Shown: positions 27,626 through 37,139, numbered from the stretch's first letter. The stretch is 64,000 nucleotides of DNA from Bog-473 sp963791455 (GCA_963791455.1 CAWBSM010000001.1:310001-374000); one strand, 5' to 3'. Program-made: numbers and translations. Notes: generated by a model from the letters alone, not told the origin.

Positions 27626-28556
27626 TTAATCGGTTGCAACCGGGCGGCGCAGCGGCCACGCCAGTTGGGCAAAATACCGCTCCGGCGCCGGTTCGTCCGC
27701 TCCATAGGCCGTGGGCATCCGCCCGACGGGTAGGTGCAACGTACCGAATGCGAGGTCGATCCAGGGGAACTCTCCAGCGAAGTTGCTGTTGTATGCCAAC
27801 GGGTCGGAGGCATGGTGCCAATGGTGGAACTCAGGTGTGGCGATCAGCCATCGCAACGGGCCGAAGCGGACCCGTACGTTGGCGTGAATGAAAATCGCCT
27901 GCAGAGTGACAAAAACGAGGTATCCCCCGAATGTCGCGCGTGGAAAAACCGAGTGCAAACAACGGGAGAACGATGCACGAACGCTGAAAGGCTTGATCGA
28001 CTGGGTGGAGGCGGGCAGCAGCGAGCCAGTCGAGCCTCTCGCTCGAATGATGAACTCTGTGGAAGCGCCAGAGCCACGGCACTCGGTGCGATGCCCGGTG
28101 AGCCCAGTAGCCGAAGACGGAGGCCAAGAGGAATGCCTCAGCGAACTGCAGGCTATGTGGCTGCCCGGCGACAGTTAGCTGCCAGTGATGAGGAACCATG
28201 AGCCGCAGGCCTACTCCAACCGTGATGAGAGCCACGAGAAGCAGCATCGTGCTCAGGAGGTTGTTGGCTACCAGATGCACCAGATCGGTCCGCCACCCGG
28301 GTCGCAACACCTTTCGCGGGTGCAGCGGCAGCGCGCGCTCAAGCAGCACGAACAGCGCCGCCAAGACGGCGATCCCCACCAGCAGGCGGCTGCGAAGCGA
28401 CAAGGCCGAAATGACGAGCACCAAGGTCGCACTGGCCTCGAGCCCTCGCAAGAACGTCGACCGATGCTCGGGGACAAGACGACTCACCGGCTGGGTCACT
28501 GAAGCCACAGTGACACCACCCGGGAGCATCGTCAATGGACTTACCGCGACCTTCAC
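27626..28556 (-). pseudogene. Fatty acid hydroxylase / sterol desaturase, frameshifted
   Basis: The first part has several membrane helices and the first two histidine boxes (HRASH and HRVHHS, in WAHRASHRVPWLWRFHRVHH). Around 27940 the frame breaks. The C-terminal part resumes in another frame: ATFGGYLVFVTLQAIFIHAN, then PEFHHWHHASDPLAYNSNFA, with the third box HHWHH. All diiron ligands are present if the frames are joined, so loss of function may be recent. The enzyme class hydroxylates or desaturates lipids using a membrane diiron centre. Confidence 0.8.
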
Positions 28557-28563
28557 AGAACCC

Positions 28564-29088
28564 TTACAACACTCGACCTGCCCAAGCCACTTTCAGAGAT
28601 CGATGGCCGGCGGCTCGTCGTCCAGCCGCTATAGATCTCAAGACCCTGTGAGTCCCAGTACATAGGGATTGGGCAGGGGCGCCACGGGTGGCCTCGACCG
28701 GGTATGGCCCTTGGGGGCCAGTCGGGTGGTCCCTCCCGACTGGGGTGGAAGTGTTACGGGGTGTTCCCCGTGTGGTTGCACGCGCGCCCAGGTCAATGAT
28801 GTGTGGGTGAGCGGCGCAATACTCCTGTAGTGGCGTCAGTGCAGTGGGAGTCTTGACGATGACGGTTGCGGGCCTGGAGTGATCGTGAACGTGGACAGCC
28901 ACGACGCCAACGGTCACCACGGCGACGATCAATACCACCAGCAACCAGGCAATGACCTTCTCGCCGGGTGTCACGGGTTTCCAGACGGGCGCTCGGGATT
29001 CGTGGTTGATTCCGACCCTGACACGAGGGGAGTGAGAGACACTGCCTGCCGCTCGACTGATGCCCATTTGTATTCGCTGTCTCGACAC
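28564..29088 (-). CDS. Hypothetical single-pass membrane protein
   Basis: Up to 174 residues; the start is uncertain. A confident membrane helix, VIAWLLVVLIVAVVTVGVVA, is followed by HVHDHSRPATVIVKTPTALT and a conserved-looking PLQEYCAAHP. The last 80 residues look unstructured. It ends 7 bp before the desaturase remnant. No family recognised; it could be partly decayed like its neighbours. Confidence 0.35.
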   Translation of the reverse strand: MSRQRIQMGISRAAGSVSHSPRVRVGINHESRAPVWKPVTPGEKVIAWLLVVLIVAVVTVGVVAVHVHDHSRPATVIVKTPTALTPLQEYCAAHPHIIDLGARATTRGTPRNTSTPVGRDHPTGPQGPYPVEATRGAPAQSLCTGTHRVLRSIAAGRRAAGHRSLKVAWAGRVL

Positions 29089-29376
29089 CGTCGACGCATC
29101 TAGGAGGGGCGCTTCAACTGCGAGTAACGTTAGGAATCAGCGAACCAAGAGGGCTCGTACAGAGTAGATCTTTGGCATCTCGGTAGACGAACACGGCGCC
29201 CTCTTTGCTCAGCTCATTATCCCGGGCGGAGGGAGATCGGTCTCTGAGCGTCCACGCAAGGCTGCTTGCCCTCTGCGGCAGCTCTTTCGTGCTCACCCTG
29301 CTGTCGCGCCGCCGTGGCTCGCGCCTTCCCTCCCTCGGACCGATGACCTTCCGCTCTAGGGCCTGACGGCCGAGCG

Positions 29377-29505
29377 TCATACCGTCCAGCCGACACAACG
29401 GGTCGGCGTCCGCCACTCGTCCTCGGTGAGGGTGGCGATAAGGCCTCGCAAGCCCCGCAGCTCGGCGAGGAGACCGCTCACGACCTCGTCCTGCGCCAGT
29501 GTCAT
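29377..29505 (-). pseudogene. N-terminal fragment of maleylpyruvate isomerase/DinB-like protein
   Basis: From ATG 29505 (GAGAGGGG upstream) the reading is MTLAQDEVVSGLLAELRGLR, GLIATLTEDEWRTPTRCVGWTV, then a stop. This is the first helix pair of the mycothiol-dependent isomerase N-terminal family, whose members continue WTVRDVxAH. The metal-binding histidines are lost. The 620-bp stretch 29089-29707 shows nothing else convincing. Confidence 0.55.
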
Positions 29506-29707
29506 GACAGCCCCTCTCGTCGACTGACCGACTTACCGTGCACTCTTACGTCGCCCGACGGTGGGGTCAACTGTTGCTCCGCGTACGATCGGAGGCCGTC
29601 GGGATGTGCCGATACCGAGCGAGTTCTGGGTATTCCATACTGCCGGTTCGGGGCACGCATCCCGGGGCGGGAGCAGGGCGGTCGCACCGGGCCGTAGCAT
29701 CACTCAC

Positions 29708-30001
29708 ATGCCCACAGCCGTGATCAACCACCTTCATTTCCGAGAGGCACCCGATTCCGATCTCTTGACTCGCGCAGAGCGGGAGTTGGTGCCGCAAGCG
29801 CGGATCACGGAGGGAATCCATGGTCTCCACATCGTTCAGGTGACACCTGATCACTTGATTCTCGTCATCCTGGGTGATGGCGCCGAAGTTCTCGATAAGT
29901 TCGCTACCGAGGTTGGCTCGTCCTGGATGGAGTACGTCGTGCCCCTGCTTGCTTCACCACCAGAACGACACCTCGGACCTCTTGTAGTGACGACCGAGTG
30001 A
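29708..30001 (+). CDS. Small protein, probable dimeric alpha-beta barrel
   Basis: 97 residues from ATG 29708. The order of strand, helix and strand (AVINHLHFREAPDSDLLTRA, GIHGLHIVQVTPDHLILVIL, EVLDKFATEVGSSWMEYVVP) resembles small monooxygenase/ABM-like ferredoxin folds. No catalytic residue can be assigned. The reading frame is intact and has a conserved feel, but I do not recognise a named family. Confidence 0.5.
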   Translation: MPTAVINHLHFREAPDSDLLTRAERELVPQARITEGIHGLHIVQVTPDHLILVILGDGAEVLDKFATEVGSSWMEYVVPLLASPPERHLGPLVVTTE

Positions 30002-30099
30002 ACTGTGTGAAGAGATTCTGCGATCAGAAGACCGTCACACAACGCCGGAACTGGGTAATTCGCCGGGTATGTCTCCGTAGTGTGGTCAGTTGACCACCG

Positions 30100-30512
30100 C
30101 TAGCTGCTGAGGGCTTCCCGTAGCTCGCTGGCGACCTCGTCGGTCGAGGCGTCGAGGGAGCGCTTCACCACTTTGGCGGTACCCTTGATCGCTTTGTCAA
30201 CTGCCTTTTCGATCGTGGGCTCCCCGACCACGATCAGCCCTGCCTCGTCAGAAGTCAGCTCCTGAGCCGCTTCCTTGAGCTCCTTTCGAGGGAGCTCGCC
30301 GTCCGCGAAGACTCGGGGATGATCTGGATGCGCGGCGATCCTTCCGCTTCGCGATGTGGGGTTTGCCGTTCTGCTGATCGATCACCGCGGCGTCGTACTT
30401 TCCGATCAACTCGTCCTTGTGCAGCTGGCTCGATCCCGTCGAGATCGGCCAGGGCGTCGGTGACGCTGGAGTACACCGCCGAGTAGAGGGTCAGATTCTG
30501 GTCGTCGGACAT
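30100..30512 (-). pseudogene. DUF6325/DUF1269-like stress protein, frameshifted
   Basis: The N-terminus SDDQNLTLYSAVYSSVTDAL ADLDGIE fits small actinobacterial proteins of this type. The rest is recovered by changing frame twice: LHKDELIGKYDAAVIDQQNG, KPHIAK, EGSPRIQIIPES, then ELPRKELKEAAQELTSDEAG, LIVVGEPTIEKAIDK, KVVKRSLDASTDEVASELRE ending ALSS. Joined, the protein would be about 137 residues with a membrane-associated role often proposed. At least two indels are required. Confidence 0.65.
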
Positions 30513-31064
30513 GGATCCTCCTTCATCTCAACCTGCGTAAACGATGATCCAAACATGCCGACTGGACGGGATGCAACCATGAAATACGGGACTCCTCGGC
30601 GCAGCATAGGTAGGTCAAATGACCGATCCGTACCGCTTTCCGCCAACGCACTAGAGGTGCTCCCGCTGCCTGGAAGGTTCGGCTGCTTGCTCGCGTGTCC
30701 GGCTAGGAGCCCCGCTCGCTCGCTCAACACTTCAATCAGCCGCTCGTCGGCCGCCTTGTGGGGAGGCTCCTCGCTACCCTGTCGGGAGGCGACAGGTGAC
30801 GCTCTCGTCAAGCAGGAGCGTTGGGCGGCAATCGGGGTCGTGCAAGAGTTCAACTGCTACACCGAGGACTGCAACGTCACCGGCGAGACAAGCGCCGGGA
30901 CGGGCACGCCGTACGGTGTTTCATCGGGCCGTCAGCGGATCTACGATGACCTGTGGGACACGGCGGCCCAGCAGCCGATGGCGATCGAATGGATCCAGTG
31001 CTCGAGTCCTTGCTCTGTGATCAGGGATGCTCGAACGTCGAGGTCTGGTGACCCGCACGCCAGG
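30513..31064. other. 550-bp stretch without recognisable gene
   Basis: Open frames exist on both strands, but none resembles a known family and codon positions do not look coding. The plus-strand frame with EFNCYTEDCNVTG near 30850 could be a remnant but is not recognisable. Confidence 0.4.
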
Positions 31065-31355
31065 TCACGGGGACGGAGCGGACTGAGGTTCGCTGAACCG
31101 AACGGAACCGTATCGCCGGCGGTAGAGCCAATAGGCGACGAGCCCCGCCACCATCGGGAGCCAGTACTCGGCTAGCCGGTAAGCCAGCGTCGCTAAGACG
31201 GCGCTGCGGCCGCTCACTCCCGCGAGCACAAGCAGGCCACTGAGGCTCGCCTCCACGATGCCCAAGCCTCCGGGGGTGGCAGGGATCAAGGCGATCACGC
31301 CGGCTGCCGAGTAGGCAAGCAGGACGAGCCAGGCGCGGGCTGTCTTGCTACTGCT
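31065..31355 (-). pseudogene. C-terminal fragment of flippase-like (UPF0104/LPG synthase) membrane protein
   Basis: The frame reads TARAWLVLLAYSAAGVIALI, PATPGGLGIVEASLSGLLVL, LATLAYRLAEYWLPMVAGLV, AYWLYRRRY. This is the final third of lysylphosphatidylglycerol synthetase/flippase-like membrane domains (PxTPGGLGxVE motif). An in-frame stop at 31356-31358 closes the frame upstream, so about 200 residues are missing. Confidence 0.7.
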
Positions 31356-31460
31356 TTAGGTCGGCTTCTATGCCATCTTCCGCGGCATTGGCGATCTTGT
31401 CATTGCTTTTGAGGTGCGACCCGCTCGTTGAGTCCGACCTTGGGCGACGGTAGTGATCCG

Positions 31461-31617
31461 GTAGGTGCCGAAAATGTCATCCGACTCCAGTGACCAGGAC
31501 TTCTTGACAGTTAGTTGCGCCGTCAACAATGTGGGAAACCGAGAGCAATAGCGTGGGAAATGGTTCCGAAAGGTCGCCCCTCACCCCTGGGTAATCGGGT
31601 TTGTCGGGAGCCCACTT
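31461..31617 (+). repeat. Long direct repeat, copy A
   Basis: About 157 bp matching 42484-42641. Shared words in order include tgtcatccgac, agtgaccaggacttctt, acagttagttgcgcc, gagagcaatagcgtggga and ttgtcgggagcccactt. Most of the left 100 bp is nearly identical; the middle diverges. The two copies are direct and enclose 11 kb of metabolic genes. Confidence 0.8.
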
Positions 31618-31629
31618 GGAACGGCGCAG

Positions 31630-31661
31630 AGAAGGGCCGGTCTCCAGAGACCAGCCCTTCT
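31630..31661. terminator. Strong hairpin after the TetR/APH/ACAD operon
   Basis: A 15-bp stem with one mismatch: agaagggccggtctc pairs with gagaccagcccttct across a two-base loop. It lies 41 bp beyond the TetR stop on the minus strand, the expected place for an operon terminator. No T-run follows. Confidence 0.6.
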
Positions 31662-31701
31662 GCTGTCCTCACACAGACCGGGTTCTGGGGCACAGGCTGG
31701 T

Positions 31702-32298
31702 TCACAGCTCGTGCAATCGAGCGATTCCGGCGGTGATGAAACCGATTTGGATCTCGAACAACTCGTCCGCTTCTTGGGGACTCACCCCGGCAGGATTGCT
31801 TCCGGACAGGCGCCCTCGCCGCGCGCCCTGAGGCTTCAGGGTCGACCCTTGTTCCATGGCCACGAAACCGACCGTCGCCCACATGAGAAGTCGGCACGCC
31901 TGCACAGCGGCGTCCGCCGCCAGGCCTCCTTCACGCATCGCAGCCAGCAATGGTCGGGACGCCTCCACGTACGCATCCCGGGCCGCGCCGAGATAGAGCC
32001 GACTGTCGGGAGCCAACTTGAGTCGGCTTCGCAACTCTCGGCACCATCGCTCGGCATACGCAAGCCATGCCTCCTCCACGCTGGCGGGCGGTGCCAGATC
32101 GGCGAGGAGTTGGTCGGCCACTGCGTCGATCAAGGCAGCCTTGTTCCCCACCCGGGTGTAAAGCGGCATGGGCGAGATGCTGAGTCGCTCAGCGACGCTG
32201 CGCATGCTCACTGCGTCTAGACCCCGCTCGCGGAAGATCACGATCGCCGCATCGACGATATCCTCGGCCTCGAGCTCGAGGTCGTTGTGCTTGCCCAT
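31702..32298 (-). CDS. TetR-family regulator at the end of the acyl-CoA operon
   Basis: 198 residues. The HTH is AVSMRSVAERLSISPMPLYT (about 30-49), close to TetR-class proteins with a TetR_C-type effector domain. The start ATG overlaps the stop of the kinase gene (TGATG), so it is translated with it. It probably senses an acyl-CoA or related metabolite and controls the operon. The target site is not obvious upstream of the first gene. Confidence 0.88.
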   Translation of the reverse strand: MGKHNDLELEAEDIVDAAIVIFRERGLDAVSMRSVAERLSISPMPLYTRVGNKAALIDAVADQLLADLAPPASVEEAWLAYAERWCRELRSRLKLAPDSRLYLGAARDAYVEASRPLLAAMREGGLAADAAVQACRLLMWATVGFVAMEQGSTLKPQGARRGRLSGSNPAGVSPQEADELFEIQIGFITAGIARLHEL

Positions 32299-33314
32299 CA
32301 GTACTCCTCGACGATGCTTAACGCGCTCTCGAGCAGCAAGTCGGTCTGCTTACCGAAGAACTCGTGGACCGGCTTCTTCGATTCGCCGCGAAGGAACTTG
32401 GCATAGCTGCCCTCCAGGACAATGGCCAGCTTCCAGCGTGCAAACACATGATACCAATCGATTTCACCAACGTCGCGGCCGGAACATTCCGCGTAGCGCG
32501 CTATCAACAACGAGCGCGTCGGCATCTGCGACCGATCGAACCCCGGACTCGCCGCGACACCGAGGGGTATTGTCCCCTCCGGTCCGGGATGGAAGATCAT
32601 GGCCCAAGCGAGATCGATCAACGGGTCCGCGATGGATGCCATCTCCCAGTCGACCACCGCGAGCAGCTGCGGCGGAGCATCCGGCGCGAAGAGCACGTTG
32701 TCGAGCTTGTAGTCCCCGTGCGCCAGCGCAGGCTCCTGATCGACTGGTCGGTGATCGTCCAGCCACGATGCGACGCGATCGGCCGACGGAAGCGGGCGAC
32801 CGTGGTACGAATCGAGCTGTGACATCCAGCGGTCGACCTGCCGTGCGAGGTAGGAGCCGGTGTGGGCGAGATCGCCCAGCCCGCGCTGCTGCCAATCCAC
32901 CGCGTGAATCGCGACGAGTGCATCGATCAGTTGATCGAGCGCCTGCGGCTGCTCTTGCGGGTTCGCTGTCCAGGCCGATGGAATCTCGGCGCGCACCGGG
33001 ACACCGTCGATGCGTGTCATGACGTAGAACGGCGCGCCGAAAACATCTGGATCGTCGCATGCCAAGAGCGGCCGGGCGATCAAGACCGCCTCGTCTTTGA
33101 TCGCATCGAGGATACGGAACTCGCGCAGGACGTCATGAGCTGTCGACGAATTCGCGTGAACGGGAGCGCGCCGCAGGACCCACCGCTCTCTCCCCCGCTG
33201 CACTCCGAAGATGTCGCAAGATCCACCTCCCAGCATCGTCTCGACCTCGATGGCGCTCGAATCACCAAGCCGGCCGTCAAGAAAATCTCGCAAGGTCTCA
33301 ACCGATTCGATCAT
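32298..33314 (-). CDS. APH-fold kinase of the ACAD10/11-associated type
   Basis: 338 residues. Kinase motifs are visible: glycine loop MLGGGSCDIFGV, WVLRRAP where the lysine is usually Arg/Lys in this subgroup, catalytic ALAHGDYKLDNVLF (HxDxxxxN) and metal-binding VVDWEMASIADP (DxE). The family phosphorylates hydroxyl groups; the ACAD10/11 kinase domains are reported to act on 4-hydroxyacyl-CoA. It overlaps the HAD gene by 4 bp and lies in one operon with the acyl-CoA dehydrogenase. Antibiotic resistance is less likely given the context. Confidence 0.87.
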   Translation of the reverse strand: MIESVETLRDFLDGRLGDSSAIEVETMLGGGSCDIFGVQRGRERWVLRRAPVHANSSTAHDVLREFRILDAIKDEAVLIARPLLACDDPDVFGAPFYVMTRIDGVPVRAEIPSAWTANPQEQPQALDQLIDALVAIHAVDWQQRGLGDLAHTGSYLARQVDRWMSQLDSYHGRPLPSADRVASWLDDHRPVDQEPALAHGDYKLDNVLFAPDAPPQLLAVVDWEMASIADPLIDLAWAMIFHPGPEGTIPLGVAASPGFDRSQMPTRSLLIARYAECSGRDVGEIDWYHVFARWKLAIVLEGSYAKFLRGESKKPVHEFFGKQTDLLLESALSIVEEY

Positions 33315-34081
33315 CCGACCAGTTCCTGCTCGACGATCTCCACCACCTGCGCGAGGCGTTCGATGACGAAGTCAGGGGAGCAATCCTCGGCTCCGGGCCG
33401 GGCGTCGGCGACGAGAAGCGCCGTCAACATCCCCATCGCCTGAGGTCCACTGACGTCGTGCGCTGGACTGTCACCGACGAAAAGCACCTGTGCCGGCGTG
33501 CAGCGGGCCTTCTCAAGCGCGCACTCGTAGATGCCAGGATCTGGCTTGCACGACTGGGACGATTCCGAACTCGTGCACGCGTCGATCGAGGATTCCAACC
33601 CCAGACGCCGGACGAGCTCTTCGAGTTGCTCTTCGTCGATGTTCGAAACAATCTGGACATGCAGTCCACGCTCCCGAAGGCTGCGCAAGGAAGCGAGGCA
33701 GTCGGCTCGCAACTCGGCGGCCTCGATCGTCGCTTCGTACTGGCGATCGACCGCGTATCCGACCTGTTCGTCATCCAACTCCCCGCCGAACGATCGCGCC
33801 ATCGCGATAAAGGCCTGGCCGAAGAGCTCGCGATGGAGATAATAGGGACGCGATGCCACTGATCGGTAGGCGATTCCCAACCCTTCGCGATAGCTCGCCC
33901 GCAATTGATCATCGGACGCTGTCACCCCGATGGTGTCGCCTACAAACCGCAACTGACGGAGGTGCACGTCACGCAGCATTCGACTGCTGAACAGGGTGTC
34001 GGCGAAATCGAAGAAGACGGCGTGGATCGGCTCCCGTCCGGACCTCGCACTAGTGTGACCGGCGACAGACTCCCTCGTCAT
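33311..34081 (-). CDS. HAD-superfamily protein with altered catalytic motif
   Basis: 256 residues, haloacid dehalogenase fold with helical cap. Motif I reads VFFDFADTLF: the nucleophile Asp is kept, but the +2 Asp used as acid/base in phosphatases is Ala. Motif II is IVSNIDEEQ, motif III CKPDPGIYE (Lys present), and motif IV VLFVGDSPAHDVSG. Loss of the +2 Asp suggests slow or non-phosphatase chemistry, as in the epoxide-hydrolase-type HAD domains. Human ACAD10 has a HAD domain next to APH and ACAD domains, the same partners as here. Confidence 0.85.
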   Translation of the reverse strand: MTRESVAGHTSARSGREPIHAVFFDFADTLFSSRMLRDVHLRQLRFVGDTIGVTASDDQLRASYREGLGIAYRSVASRPYYLHRELFGQAFIAMARSFGGELDDEQVGYAVDRQYEATIEAAELRADCLASLRSLRERGLHVQIVSNIDEEQLEELVRRLGLESSIDACTSSESSQSCKPDPGIYECALEKARCTPAQVLFVGDSPAHDVSGPQAMGMLTALLVADARPGAEDCSPDFVIERLAQVVEIVEQELVG

Positions 34082-34213
34082 GGAGTGCTCCCTGCCATCT
34101 CGTCGACGCCTACGCCGGCTGGCATCACCAGCGGCGCCTCCGGATCACGATCCCTCCGGACCGATGCGAACGTTTCGGTCAGCTCGGGCATCGATCCTCT
34201 GTGCTCTGTACGG

Positions 34214-35509
34214 TCACCGCAGGCCCACCTCCGCGCGCAGCGACGCCCACTTCGCCTCGGCCTCTGAGCGACGGCTGGGGATGTGTTCGGTCGGCCATCC
34301 CTCAACTGGTGTGTAGCCCTTTAGAACCGTGCGCGCGAGCACGGACTTGTGCAGCTCGTCGGGCCCGTCACCAATGGGCCCGAACCTCGTCGAGCGGTAC
34401 CACTCCTCCACCGGGAGATCGGTTGAGTACCCGAGCGCGCCACAGACCTGGATCGTCCGGTCGAGCACCGCCAGCACCACCGTCGACACATGAGCCTTGA
34501 CCATTCCCAGGTCGGCTCTCACCGTGCTGGCCCCGTACTTGTCCATCTTCCAAGCGGTGTGGAAGGTGAGCAGCCTCGCCGCCTGGATCTCGGTATGGGA
34601 CAACGCGACGTAGTCCTGGACCATCTGGTGCTGCGCGAGCAACTTGCCATGCGACCTTCGCGATACGGCACGTTCGCACATGATGTCGAGCGATCGCTGA
34701 GCTTGACCGAGCCAGCGCATGGCGTGGTGGATACGGCCCCCGCCGAGACGCTGTTGAGCCAGGACGAACCCATCGCCCGGCGCACCGATCAAATGGTCGG
34801 CAGGAACACGGCAGCCCCGAAACACGAGCTCGGCATGGTTCCCGATCTGGCCGAATTCGACCTCGGGGTGGGCCATCGTCCCGATGTCGCGCACGATTTC
34901 CATGCCCGGCGTTCCGGTCGGAACCACGAGGATCGACGCGTGCCTGTGCGGTCGCCCTTCGGGGTTCGTCTCGGCGAGCACCAGGACGATGTCGGCGACT
35001 GACGCGTTCGTGATGAACCACTTGTGACCATCGATTACCCATTCGTCGCCGTCCTTCGTTGCTCTCGTTCCGAGAACGGTCGGATCGGAACCCGCGAGAA
35101 AGGGCTCCGTCAGGGCGAACGCGCTCGAGATCTCGCCCCGGAGATTCGGCCAGAGCCAGCGATCCTTCTGTGCGTTCGACGCACCGTGAGCGAGCAGCTC
35201 CATGTTGCCACTGTCGGGTGCTTGGACCCCGAAGATCGTCATCGACATCATGCAGCGTCCGATGATCTCCGACATCAGGGCGAGCTTCAGCTGTCCCAGA
35301 CCTGCGCCGCCGAGGCTCGGATCGAGAAATGCTCCCCACAGGCCGCGCTCCTTGACTTTGGTCTGAAGGTGCGCCTTCACCACCGCCCATTCGTCAGCCG
35401 GAAGTTCCCGGAGAATGGGTTCGAGCGGGATCAGCTCGGTGTCGATGAACGCGCGCATCCACTGCAACTGCTCTTCGAACTCGGGTTCAGTCTCGAAGTC
35501 CCAGGCCAT
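34214..35509 (-). CDS. Acyl-CoA dehydrogenase, ACAD10/11-like
   Basis: 431 residues. FAD-dependent acyl-CoA dehydrogenase fold throughout: SSAFALTEPFLAGSD, DEWVIDGHKWFITNASVADI, LAQQRLGGGRIHHAMRWLGQ, IQVCGALGYSTDLPVEEWYR and GDGPDELHKSVLARTVLKGY. The GRIHHAMR segment is characteristic of the ACAD11-like subgroup. AAGGAGG lies just before ATG 35509, overlapping the end of the SDR gene. It should oxidise an acyl-CoA or remove phosphate from a phospho-acyl-CoA made by the kinase (inferred). Confidence 0.92.
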   Translation of the reverse strand: MAWDFETEPEFEEQLQWMRAFIDTELIPLEPILRELPADEWAVVKAHLQTKVKERGLWGAFLDPSLGGAGLGQLKLALMSEIIGRCMMSMTIFGVQAPDSGNMELLAHGASNAQKDRWLWPNLRGEISSAFALTEPFLAGSDPTVLGTRATKDGDEWVIDGHKWFITNASVADIVLVLAETNPEGRPHRHASILVVPTGTPGMEIVRDIGTMAHPEVEFGQIGNHAELVFRGCRVPADHLIGAPGDGFVLAQQRLGGGRIHHAMRWLGQAQRSLDIMCERAVSRRSHGKLLAQHQMVQDYVALSHTEIQAARLLTFHTAWKMDKYGASTVRADLGMVKAHVSTVVLAVLDRTIQVCGALGYSTDLPVEEWYRSTRFGPIGDGPDELHKSVLARTVLKGYTPVEGWPTEHIPSRRSEAEAKWASLRAEVGLR

Positions 35510-35510
35510 C

Positions 35511-36371
35511 TCAACCTCCTTCGCCTGGGAAGCCCTCGAGTATGCCCGCGAAGCGGGCCTCGACCGTTGGCGCTTCGCCGGGGTGAGTGATGATCCAGAA
35601 TTCCCGGTTGCGAACGGCCTCGAGGACGCGGACAGCGACCTGTGCAGGCGTTAGACCGGTCGGCCCTGTGAAGCCGTCACGGATCATGAGGCGCACCGAC
35701 TCCGCCATCTCCGTGCGGTGCTCGACACCCAACGAGGCGGGCCGCCCGCGTTCCGACTCCATCACCTTGGTGTCGACCGAGCTCGGACAGAGGACACTCA
35801 CGCCAATCGGTGTCTGGTCGATTGCCAGCTCCTGTGCCAGGGTCTCTGAGATCGAGACCACCGCCACCTTGGTGGCGCAGTATGGCCCGATGAAGGCAAC
35901 TCCGCTGAGAAGTCCCGCGATCGAAGCGGTATTGACAATGTGCGCGGGAGTGCCTTGGTCGCGCATGATCGGCACAAAGGTGTGCACCCCGTGCACAATG
36001 CCCCAGAAGTTGACGCCCACGACCCATCGCCAGTCGTCGAGGGTCTGGTCTCTGATCAGGTTGAACGTGGAGACGCCCGCGTTGTTGCACAACACGTCGA
36101 CGCGCCCGAACCGTTCCAGCGTCGTCGCTGCGAGCCGATCGACGGCAGCGGCATCGGACACATCCACCTTGACGGCGAGAGCGACGCCACCCCCGGTCTC
36201 AATATCCTGCGACACGACTTCCGCCTCGCCGTCGTCGAGATCGGCGACGACGACGGCTGACCCCGCTGCCGCAAACGCCTCGGCGAGTGCACGTCCAATA
36301 CCGCTGCCGGCTCCGGTGATCACCGCCACCCTGCCTGGGCCGATCACCACGTTGTCCTGCCTCTCGGTCAT
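35511..36371 (-). CDS. Short-chain dehydrogenase/reductase (SDR) 1
   Basis: 286 residues, classical SDR: TGAGSGIGRALAEAF for NAD(P) binding, DVLCNNAGVS, catalytic ANTASIAGLL serine region and YCATK (Tyr-x3-Lys). The C-terminal 40 residues are longer than the minimal SDR. It should oxidise or reduce a hydroxyl group, likely on an acyl chain given its operon. It sits two bases before the acyl-CoA dehydrogenase start. Confidence 0.9.
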   Translation of the reverse strand: MTERQDNVVIGPGRVAVITGAGSGIGRALAEAFAAAGSAVVVADLDDGEAEVVSQDIETGGGVALAVKVDVSDAAAVDRLAATTLERFGRVDVLCNNAGVSTFNLIRDQTLDDWRWVVGVNFWGIVHGVHTFVPIMRDQGTPAHIVNTASIAGLLSGVAFIGPYCATKVAVVSISETLAQELAIDQTPIGVSVLCPSSVDTKVMESERGRPASLGVEHRTEMAESVRLMIRDGFTGPTGLTPAQVAVRVLEAVRNREFWIITHPGEAPTVEARFAGILEGFPGEGG

Positions 36372-36392
36372 GTGCCGCTCCCTCTGTACTTC

Positions 36393-37139
36393 TCAACCGC
36401 CGTCGAGCATGATGAGCTCACCGGTCAGGTAGGACGATGCGTCACTGGCGAGGTACAGCGCCGTCCCCACGATCTCTCTGGCGGAGGCGATCCGACCCAG
36501 GGCCACCTTCGACGCCATCTGTGCCTGCGCCTCCTCCGATGGCAGAGATGCGTGGAGGCTGTCGGTGTGGAACGTTCCGCACACAATCGAGTTCACTCGG
36601 ATGCCAAGTGGCCCGAATTCCTGCGCCGCCGCCTTCGTCAGCGCGTTCAAGCCGGCCTTCGCCGCCGCGTAGACGACGGTGAACGGCGAGGGATACATGG
36701 ACGCCTTGGAGCTGATGTTGATGACCGATCCGCCCGGCGGCATGTGCTGGGCGCTGAGAGCCATGAGCCGGAGCGGCCCCTTGAGATTGACCGCCATCGT
36801 CTTGTCGAACAGGTCGGAGGTCACCGCGAGTAGCGACGGCGGGACGGGCGCGATTCCGGCGTTGTTGACGAGCACGTCGATGCGCCCGAACTCCGCGACA
36901 GTGACGTCGACGAGCGCTTCGCACTGCGCCCAGTCGCCGACATGGCAACGCACAGCCAGGGCGCGCCGGCCCATCTCCCGCGCCTCCTCCGCCACGGCCT
37001 CACAGTGCCCGAGTTTGCGGCTGGCCACGACGACATCCGCGCCCGCCTCGGCGAACCCGAGCACCATCTCGCGACCGAGACCCTTGCTGCCGCCGGTCAC
37101 TATCACGACCTTCTCGGTCGCGTCGAGACTCGGGATCAC
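36393..37139 (-). CDS. Short-chain dehydrogenase/reductase (SDR) 2
   Basis: 248 residues, FabG-like size. TGGSKGLGREMVLGF cofactor loop, DVLVNNAGIAP, NISSKASMY and YAAAK catalytic pair, ending with ASDASSYLTGELIMLDGG. It starts with GTG overlapping the preceding stop (GTGA). The two SDRs of the operon differ in length and catalytic surroundings, so they probably act on different steps. Confidence 0.92.
   Translation of the reverse strand: MIPSLDATEKVVIVTGGSKGLGREMVLGFAEAGADVVVASRKLGHCEAVAEEAREMGRRALAVRCHVGDWAQCEALVDVTVAEFGRIDVLVNNAGIAPVPPSLLAVTSDLFDKTMAVNLKGPLRLMALSAQHMPPGGSVINISSKASMYPSPFTVVYAAAKAGLNALTKAAAQEFGPLGIRVNSIVCGTFHTDSLHASLPSEEAQAQMASKVALGRIASAREIVGTALYLASDASSYLTGELIMLDGG

Noticed and set aside
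32298..33314. Aminoglycoside resistance kinase
   Set aside because: Fold motifs fit, but the operon with ACAD, HAD and SDR genes and the subgroup pattern favour a lipid-metabolism kinase.
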